Origin: Acinetobacter sp. S54
GTDB taxonomy: Bacteria > Pseudomonadota > Gammaproteobacteria > Pseudomonadales > Moraxellaceae
NCBI RefSeq assembly: GCF_016624945.1
Contig: NZ_JACVUI010000019.1
Location: forward strand, 1-40,999
DNA: 40,999 nt
Direction of reading: 5' to 3'
Shown: piece after piece, positions 35,183-40,999 of the stretch
Position numbering within the stretch: the stretch's first letter is position 1
Layout of the letters: every line of letters starts with the position of its first letter
Translations under genes and position numbers: made by a program
The notes under the pieces: generated by a model
The model's input: only the letters and a program-made list of their open reading frames with translations
What the model was told of the DNA's origin: nothing
The model's database searches: none

Positions 35183-37801
35183 GTGACCCAAAGACACGAT
35201 CAAATGGCTTCAACTTTATCTTCAACCACGACCACAGCGACAACTCTAAAAAGCAATAATCTACCATCAGCATTTGAGCGAACTGAGATTAAAACGACAC
35301 TAGAAAAGACAACTTTAAAATCTGAACAACTCACCCATATTACCAATCTGGAAAAAATTCCGTCGTCGACGCGGCGTCTCAAACCACTGAATAATTTTCT
35401 GGGTCAGGATCGTGCACGCGCTTCTGTAGAAGCTGGTATATCCCTTCCATATTCAGGTTATAACATTTTTGCAGTTGGTACAGCAGGCCTAGGTAAACGC
35501 ACCATGATCAAGCGTTTGCTCCAGCAACACGCTAAAAATATGCCAACTCCAGATGACTGGGTTTACGTTAATAATTTTAAAAATGCACGACAGCCCCTTG
35601 CCTTACGTTTTCCAGCAGGTCAGGGTCCAAAATTTCAAAATGCCTTGCATCAGGCTTGGCAAACCATATTAAAACAACTTGAACGACGTTTTACTGCTGA
35701 AACCTATCACAATCGTATTGAACAAATTCGCCAAGAAACAGGTGATGAACAGCAGGAAGCTTTAGTTGAGCTCACCAAAGAAGGTGAAACGCTTGATCTA
35801 AAATTGATTTCACGTAATGAAGAACATTGCTTCGTGCCTGTACATGTCAAAGATGATCAGGTTCAGGAAATGACTCAAAATGAAATCAATGCATTAAGCA
35901 CCAAACAGCGTGCTGAAATTGCATCCAATATGCGTTATATGGATAAAAAGCTGGAACGCTTAGGATTGCATCTAGGTGATCTGGAGGACGATGCACGTGA
36001 TCAAGTGTCTGAACTTAATCGTGACATTGCAAAACAAGTCGTTTTACCTAGAATTGATTTATTGATTAAAAAAAATCAGAGCGTGGCGGGTTTAGAAGAT
36101 TATTTACAGCGTTACGCCGAAGATATTATTCAAAATGTTGAAACGATTTTAGCGCAAGAGGAAGATGATTTTTCACCTGCCCTGTTTAATCGCGTTCCAG
36201 CGCGCTACCAAGCTAATACCATTGTCACGAATAAGCCAAATGCAGGCGCACCCGTTATTTTTGAAGATTTTCCAACGCACTATAACCTGCTTGGACATGT
36301 CGAGCAGTTAACCCAAAATGGAACTATTACAACTGATTTTACTCTGATTCGCCCCGGTTCATTGCACAAAGCTATTGGTGGTTTTTTAATGTTGGAAGCC
36401 GAACAACTGCTTGAACAACCTTATGCATGGCAAGGACTTAAACGTGCTTTAAAATCTGGTCAATTAAAACTGTCCTCACTTGAACATATGTTGACTTTGA
36501 CAGGTAGTATTTCAATTGAGCCCGCAGCAATTCCACTTGATATCAAAGTGGTTTTATTGGCAGAGCCTGAAATTTATTATGAAATTTTAGAAGTAGAACC
36601 TGAACTGGGCAGTGTGTTTAAAATTCGAGCCGATTTTACTGACACATTACAACGCAATGAAAGTAATGAGCAGGCATACATGCAGCTTATTGCCGATTAT
36701 GTCCAAGTTGATAAATTACTGCCTTTTGATCGTTCAGCATTATCTGCTCTTTTAACTGATTCAAGCCGTCAGGCAGAAGACCAAAGCTCATTGTCTTTAC
36801 ATGCTTCTACATTGGGTGATTTGATTCGTGAAGCACATCACCATGCTTTTACCGCAGGTGACAAAACGGTTTCGGACAAACATGTCAATCAAGCCTTACA
36901 TCATCGCCAATATCGCTTGGGTTATTTACGTGAGCTGTATTGGCAAGATTTATCACGTGGCACCCAGTTGATTGAAACACAAGGTCATCGCTTGGGTCAG
37001 ATTAATGCGCTTTCTGTCATACATTATGCAGATGTTGAATTTGGCCTGCCTTCACGTTTAACCGCCTCCGTTTATCAAGGCGGCGGTGATATTTTGGATA
37101 TTGAGCGCAGCGTAGAATTAGGTGGATCATTACATGCCAAAGGCGTCTTGCTGATGTCGAGCTTTTTAAAGGCGCATTTCGGTCGTTCACAGATTTTACA
37201 TTTTTCTGCGGCGTTGGCGTTTGAACAAAGCTATGGACAAGTAGATGGTGATAGTGCAACTGTTGCCGAACTTTCAGCATTAATTTCTGCGATTAGCCAA
37301 ATTCCAATTGATCAATCATGGGCAATTACTGGTTCTATGAACCAATTGGGTCAGGTTCAGCCAATTGGTGGTGTCAATGCTAAAATCGAAGGCTTCTATG
37401 ATGCATGTAAACTACAAGGTCTGACTGGAAAACAGGGTGTCATCATTCCACGTCAAAACATGCAACATTTGATGTTACGTCAAGATGTCATTGAAGCTGT
37501 AGAAGCAGGTCAATTCCATGTGCATGCCATTGAAACCATTGATCAAGCTCTAGAAATTTTGATGGCACGACCCGTAGGTGTCCTTGATAAAAAAGGTCGC
37601 TATAGCAAAGGCTCTATTTACGCTGTGGTAATGGAACAACTCGAATACTGGCAAGCCATCGAAGATGGTGATGAAGTTGAAGATGAGCCTAAGAAAAAGA
37701 AAAAAAAGAAGAAGAAAGCAAAAAATGAAAAAGTAGAAAATGAAACTGCGATAGAGGAAACAGCAGTTTTACATCCTGTGTTTAGACGTCGCAAGAAATA
37801 A
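35183..37801 (+). CDS. Lon-like AAA+ serine protease (AAA_32/LonC type)
   Basis: The 872-residue ATP-dependent protease is of the Lon-related family typified by E. coli YcbZ, but longer. The start is a GTG at 35183 behind GGATTT; an internal ATG at 35204 lacks a site. The AAA region has Walker A VGTAGLGKRTMIK near residue 100 and a Walker B-like GGFLMLEAEQLL near 400, and between them a long helical insert rich in Q and E. The protease domain has the Ser-Lys dyad: Ser691 in DGDSATVAELS and Lys734 in GGVNAKIEGF, 43 residues apart as in Lon. The C terminus is polar with nine lysines in a row. It is transcribed alone. Confidence 0.93.
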   Translation: MTQRHDQMASTLSSTTTTATTLKSNNLPSAFERTEIKTTLEKTTLKSEQLTHITNLEKIPSSTRRLKPLNNFLGQDRARASVEAGISLPYSGYNIFAVGTAGLGKRTMIKRLLQQHAKNMPTPDDWVYVNNFKNARQPLALRFPAGQGPKFQNALHQAWQTILKQLERRFTAETYHNRIEQIRQETGDEQQEALVELTKEGETLDLKLISRNEEHCFVPVHVKDDQVQEMTQNEINALSTKQRAEIASNMRYMDKKLERLGLHLGDLEDDARDQVSELNRDIAKQVVLPRIDLLIKKNQSVAGLEDYLQRYAEDIIQNVETILAQEEDDFSPALFNRVPARYQANTIVTNKPNAGAPVIFEDFPTHYNLLGHVEQLTQNGTITTDFTLIRPGSLHKAIGGFLMLEAEQLLEQPYAWQGLKRALKSGQLKLSSLEHMLTLTGSISIEPAAIPLDIKVVLLAEPEIYYEILEVEPELGSVFKIRADFTDTLQRNESNEQAYMQLIADYVQVDKLLPFDRSALSALLTDSSRQAEDQSSLSLHASTLGDLIREAHHHAFTAGDKTVSDKHVNQALHHRQYRLGYLRELYWQDLSRGTQLIETQGHRLGQINALSVIHYADVEFGLPSRLTASVYQGGGDILDIERSVELGGSLHAKGVLLMSSFLKAHFGRSQILHFSAALAFEQSYGQVDGDSATVAELSALISAISQIPIDQSWAITGSMNQLGQVQPIGGVNAKIEGFYDACKLQGLTGKQGVIIPRQNMQHLMLRQDVIEAVEAGQFHVHAIETIDQALEILMARPVGVLDKKGRYSKGSIYAVVMEQLEYWQAIEDGDEVEDEPKKKKKKKKKAKNEKVENETAIEETAVLHPVFRRRKK

Positions 37802-37812
37802 TCCAACCCTAT

Positions 37813-37843
37813 AAAAATAAGCCTCATGATGAGGCTTATTTTT
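37813..37843. terminator. Bidirectional terminator between the Lon-like and AlgW-like genes
   Basis: A perfect 15-base palindrome around G37828 (arms AAAAATAAGCCTCAT and ATGAGGCTTATTTTT) gives a U-tract in both directions. Both genes end within 13 bases of it. Confidence 0.9.
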
Positions 37844-37854
37844 ATCATGTTAAA

Positions 37855-39039
37855 TTAGCGTTTTGGCAATGGAATATACTGTGAACTTTGGTTCTGGTTT
37901 TTACGCTCACCTACTTTGACATCCAGTGTCGCGGTCTGCCCATTGCGTTCTACCTCTAGTTTTACCAAAGTATTAGGTGCTTGTAGAGCAACATAGTTAA
38001 TTAAATGTGATGCTGAATCAATTACTTCATTATTCACTTTCAATATTTTGTCACCTACTTTAACACCAGCTTGATCCGAAGGGCCACCACGCAACACATC
38101 CGCGACCACAACACCAGTTTGACGTGGTGCTAAAACATCATCCTGATCCTGATTTGGCGCAACCAGACTAATGCCTAACCAACCACGAATCACACGACCA
38201 TCTTTTAAAATCGAATTTAGGACTTGCTGACAAACTTGCGCAGGAATGGCAAAACCAATACCAAGAGAACCACCAGACTGAGAAAAAATCGCAGTATTTA
38301 CCCCAATCAAGTTTCCTGCAACATCAATCAATGCACCACCTGAATTGCCTGGGTTAATAGCAGCATCTGTCTGGATAAAGTCTTCATAGGTGTTAATACC
38401 CAAATCTGACCGACCTGTTGCAGAAATAATACCTTGAGTCACTGTTTGGCCCACACCAAATGGATTACCAATCGCCAGAACAACATCACCCACTTCATTG
38501 CCACTTAATTTAAACGGTAAAACTGGCAATTGATCAAGCTCAATCTTGATCACTGCTAAATCTGTATCTGGATCGGTTCCAATCACTTTAGCAATAGCAC
38601 GTCGGCCATCATTGAGTCCGACAACAATTTGATCAGCTTGTGCAATTACATGATTATTGGTCAAAATATACCCATCTGGACGCACAATGACACCAGAACC
38701 CAGACTATTTTCGTTTTCCTGATTGGGTTGCTTAGGCAACTGATTTCCAAAAAATTCGCGAAAAACTGGATCATTCATTAAAGGATTGGCAGCCTGCTTT
38801 ATTTTTTGGGTCGTAAAAATATTAACGACTGCAGGCGCAGCTACTTTTACAGCAGCACTATATGAAACCACCCCACCCGCACGTGAAGTATCAATTAAAG
38901 GTTTGACATTTTCAGCGGGCATTTTTACGCCATCGGCTGCCACAGGAGCTTTCGGCTGATTTAATTTTTGCCACGAAAGAAAACTAATAATGACAATGAT
39001 GAGAAGTATCCACGGTAACCATGTAAAAGCACGACGCAC
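37855..39039 (-). CDS. Membrane-anchored HtrA-family protease, DegS/AlgW type
   Basis: The 394-residue protease has one N-terminal membrane anchor (LPWILLIIVIISFLSW, residues 8-23), a trypsin-like domain and a single PDZ domain, the DegS layout. The triad is His in LTNNHVIAQAD, Asp in DPDTDLAVIKIE and Ser in NPGNSGGALID. The PDZ domain (about 280-370) has RGWLGISLVAPN and GVVVADVLRGGPSDQAGVKV. In E. coli DegS and Pseudomonas AlgW the known target is the anti-sigma factor RseA or MucA. The AlgU-MucA genes are absent from their usual place in this window, so its target here is open. The NIF3-family gene starts divergently 173 bases away. Confidence 0.9.
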   Translation of the reverse strand: MRRAFTWLPWILLIIVIISFLSWQKLNQPKAPVAADGVKMPAENVKPLIDTSRAGGVVSYSAAVKVAAPAVVNIFTTQKIKQAANPLMNDPVFREFFGNQLPKQPNQENENSLGSGVIVRPDGYILTNNHVIAQADQIVVGLNDGRRAIAKVIGTDPDTDLAVIKIELDQLPVLPFKLSGNEVGDVVLAIGNPFGVGQTVTQGIISATGRSDLGINTYEDFIQTDAAINPGNSGGALIDVAGNLIGVNTAIFSQSGGSLGIGFAIPAQVCQQVLNSILKDGRVIRGWLGISLVAPNQDQDDVLAPRQTGVVVADVLRGGPSDQAGVKVGDKILKVNNEVIDSASHLINYVALQAPNTLVKLEVERNGQTATLDVKVGERKNQNQSSQYIPLPKR

Positions 39040-39212
39040 GTTTACATCCTCTAAGTTTGATTTAATTTATTGAAGAAAAAAGAGTTTACTTATTGTAAAG
39101 CATAAGCTTATAGATAACTGAAAAAAGGTAAAAAAGATTTGTCTAGCTTTAGTTACTATTAAAAATATGTTTTGATGTGACTTCACTGGAATGATTCAAA
39201 GTCGGATGATTC

Positions 39213-39971
39213 ATGGCAAATTTACATGAAATTATACAATGGTGCGATCAAACACTTTTAAGCGCTGAGTTTAAAGATTATGCCCCGAATGGTTTACAAA
39301 TCGAGGGAAAAAAAGAAGTTAAGCGAATCGTATGCGCTGTTACTGCATCTGAAACTGCTGTAGACGCAGCTATTGAGCTTAAGGCCGATTTATTATTGGT
39401 TCATCATGGCTATTTTTGGAAAGGCGAACCGTACCCCATTACAGGAATGCGTGGAAATCGGATAAAAAAATTGATTCAAAATGACATTTCATTAGTCGCT
39501 TATCATCTACCATTGGATGCTCATCCCGTTTTAGGCAACAATGCTGCTATTGCAGAAATTCTACAACTAAATAATATTGAAGCCTTAGACAGCACTGAAC
39601 GTCATCCCATTGGAAATATTGGTTATTTAGAAGCCCCATTATCCCCTGAAGATTTTCAAGCAAAATTACAGCATTGTTTTGATTTTAATATTGTTCACTT
39701 ACCTGCCAATAAACCCTACATTCAGAAAGTCGGTTTTTGCACAGGCGCTGCGCAGGACTTTATTAATAAAGCCGCATTACAAAACTGCGATGCCTATCTA
39801 TCTGGTGAAGTCAGCGAAAGAACGTTTTATGAAGCACAGGAGCTAAATGTACATTATTTTGCCTGTGGCCACCATGCAACTGAACGTTATGGCGTTCAAC
39901 GTTTAACAAAGGCAATAGCTGATCATTTTTCAATCGAACATCACTATGTCGAGTTGAATAATCCGATTTAA
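39213..39971 (+). CDS. NIF3-family dinuclear metal protein (YbgI/DUF34 type)
   Basis: The 252-residue protein is of the YbgI/NIF3 family, whose hexameric toroid binds two metal ions per subunit. Its precise reaction is not settled; GTP cyclohydrolase I-like and nucleic-acid roles have been proposed for relatives. The metal ligands are visible in LLVHHGYFWKG (paired His), AYHLPLDAHP and FACGHHATERYGVQ (His and Glu). A GGATGATTC precedes the ATG. The gene beside the DegS/AlgW-type protease is a neighbour pattern seen in other gammaproteobacteria. The name ybgI is not certain here. Confidence 0.9.
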   Translation: MANLHEIIQWCDQTLLSAEFKDYAPNGLQIEGKKEVKRIVCAVTASETAVDAAIELKADLLLVHHGYFWKGEPYPITGMRGNRIKKLIQNDISLVAYHLPLDAHPVLGNNAAIAEILQLNNIEALDSTERHPIGNIGYLEAPLSPEDFQAKLQHCFDFNIVHLPANKPYIQKVGFCTGAAQDFINKAALQNCDAYLSGEVSERTFYEAQELNVHYFACGHHATERYGVQRLTKAIADHFSIEHHYVELNNPI

Positions 39972-40117
39972 GACGTATTTATTACATGTATTTATATATA
40001 CGTATTAATTAAGGCTTTATTGTGTATTGTTATTTAAAACGATCACCTTTTGCATAAATAATCATTTACAATAAAGCCACTTAATTCTATTACCCAGCTA
40101 ACGCAAGGAATTGGAAC

Positions 40118-40744
40118 ATGACAACCATTACTTTACCTGCATTACCTTATGCTTATGATGCACTTGAGCCACATATTTCTAAAGAAACTTTAGAATTTCA
40201 CCATGATAAGCATCATCAAACTTATGTGACTAATTTAAATAACTTGATCAAAGGCACTGATCTTGAAGGTAAAACTTTAGAAGAAATTATCAAAGCTTCT
40301 GCTGGTGATGCATCTAAAGCGGGTATTTTTAATAATGCTGCGCAAGTTTGGAACCACACGTTTTACTGGAATTCTATTGCTCCAAATGGTGGCGGTAAAC
40401 CGACGGGTGCAATTGCAGCAAAAATTGATGAAGCATTTGGTTCTTACGAAAAATTTGCTGAAGAATTTACGACAGCAGCAACCACCCAATTCGGTTCTGG
40501 CTGGGCTTGGTTAGTAGCTGATGAAGTCAATGGTAAACTTTCTATTACTAAGACTTCAAATGCTGATACTCCACTTGCACATGGTCAAGTTGCTGTATTG
40601 ACAATTGATGTTTGGGAACATGCTTACTATATTGACTATCGTAATGCACGTCCTAAATATATCTCTACTTTCCTTGAAAGCCTTGTAAACTGGGATTATG
40701 CAAATGCTAAACTTGCTGGACAACCAGCAGGCGTAGAAAAATAA
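40118..40744 (+). CDS. sodB: Iron superoxide dismutase
   Basis: This enzyme disproportionates superoxide in the cytosol. The 208-residue protein has ligands His27 ([12 protein letters not shown]), the His of [11 protein letters not shown], and Asp/His in [14 protein letters not shown]. The Fe-type feature [13 protein letters not shown], with Gln before the second ligand segment, marks FeSOD rather than MnSOD. An AAGGAA ribosome site lies upstream of the ATG. The upstream gap has an AATAATCATTTAC stretch (40057-40069) that resembles part of a Fur box. A terminator follows. Confidence 0.97.
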   Translation: MTTITLPALPYAYDALEPHISKETLEFHHDKHHQTYVTNLNNLIKGTDLEGKTLEEIIKASAGDASKAGIFNNAAQVWNHTFYWNSIAPNGGGKPTGAIAAKIDEAFGSYEKFAEEFTTAATTQFGSGWAWLVADEVNGKLSITKTSNADTPLAHGQVAVLTIDVWEHAYYIDYRNARPKYISTFLESLVNWDYANAKLAGQPAGVEK

Positions 40745-40758
40745 TTTTTATTTTTCCT

Positions 40759-40789
40759 AAAAACCACTCTATATAGGGTGGTTTTTTTT
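40759..40789 (+). terminator. Terminator of sodB
   Basis: AAAACCACTCT pairs with AGGGTGGTTTT (one G-T wobble, four-base ATAT loop), followed by a T8 tract. It lies 15 bases past the sodB stop. Confidence 0.9.
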
Positions 40790-40902
40790 ATTTAATCAAA
40801 AACTCCAGAGCTTAAAAAACAATAATTTTGTTGAATAAAACAGCATAAGCATCTGTTTTGATGATAAATAAATCACTTGAATGTCGTTTTAGGTTTTTAC
40901 CC

Positions 40903-40931
40903 TTGACCTAATCCCAAGATATGCCTAGAAT
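40903..40931 (+). promoter_or_regulatory. Promoter of the tRNA-Asn gene
   Basis: TTGACC (40903-40908), a 17-base spacer and TAGAAT (40926-40931) match the sigma-70 consensus closely. The GC-rich TGCGC discriminator just downstream is typical of stringently controlled stable RNA promoters. The tRNA begins 12 bases after the -10 box. Confidence 0.75.
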
Positions 40932-40942
40932 GCGCATCAGAT

Positions 40943-40999
40943 TCTCCAATAGCTCAGTCGGTAGAGCGACGGACTGTTAATCCGCAGGTCCCTGGTTCG
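40943..40999 (+). tRNA. tRNA-Asn (GTT), cut by the window edge
   Basis: Acceptor strand TCTCCAA (40943-40949), D stem GCTC/GAGC with loop AGTCGGTA, anticodon arm ACGGA-CTGTTAA-TCCGC with anticodon GTT at 40976-40978, and the start of the T arm CCTGG TTCG. The last about 19 bases (the rest of the T arm and the 3' acceptor strand) lie beyond the window. The outermost anticodon-stem pair is A-C, as far as can be seen. Confidence 0.93.

Noticed and set aside
1..40999. Search for insertion sequences, prophage genes, CRISPR arrays, toxin-antitoxin or defence islands
   Set aside because: No transposase, integrase, repeat-spacer array or defence-type gene was recognised. Gene order and base composition look like uniform core chromosome.

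Overview
The window reads as an ordinary stretch of a gammaproteobacterial chromosome, almost certainly Acinetobacter. The evidence is the low GC content (about 40% by eye), the Moraxellaceae-type protein sequences, and the gene order. It is nearly all coding on both strands and carries about 40 protein genes plus the 5' part of a tRNA-Asn gene cut by the right edge. I see no insertion sequence, prophage, CRISPR array or integron. Most convergent gene pairs share a clean bidirectional terminator hairpin.

Layout. (1) 83-2972, minus: a three-gene group with two TelA-type paralogs and a four-helix membrane protein. (2) 3108-4909: rnk and glyA. (3) 5064-9624: two paralogous secreted lipoprotein hydrolases of the secretory-lipase type flank an ExoX-like 3'-5' exonuclease and an unknown 207-residue protein. 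A 380-bp gap here holds an orphan terminator. (4) 9745-11133: ubiC-ubiA. (5) 11303-11518: a two-helix microprotein. (6) 11585-18759, minus: a housekeeping block lepA-lepB-DUF4845-rnc-era-lipoprotein-recO-pdxJ-miaE. It is followed upstream by a thioesterase and mucD, with nadB divergent. This matches the Pseudomonas nadB/algU-mucABCD-lepA-lepB-rnc-era-recO-pdxJ block, but algU-mucA-mucB-mucC are absent. (7) 22911-25404, minus: pabC-mltG-tmk. (8) 25568-31022, plus: a sulfate-import operon (binding protein, alpha/beta hydrolase, cysT, cysW, cysA) followed by the CysB-type regulator. (9) rpmE with a long leader, a BASS-family transporter, and an AmpG-type muropeptide permease with a large periplasmic insert. 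(10) A Lon-like protease, a DegS/AlgW-type protease, a NIF3-family protein, iron superoxide dismutase and tRNA-Asn.

Functional themes are envelope quality control and peptidoglycan turnover (mucD, algW-like, mltG, ampG, lepB), translation and RNA maturation (lepA, rnc, era, miaE, rpmE, tRNA-Asn), cofactor synthesis (nadB, pdxJ, pabC, ubiCA, glyA) and sulfur acquisition (the cys operon).

I found no clear previously undescribed system. The best leads are the AmpG permease with Ig-like inserts, the missing AlgU-MucABC module beside retained MucD and AlgW-type proteases, the hydrolase inside the sulfate operon, the TelA paralog pair, and a possible small RNA near 8.0-8.13 kb.
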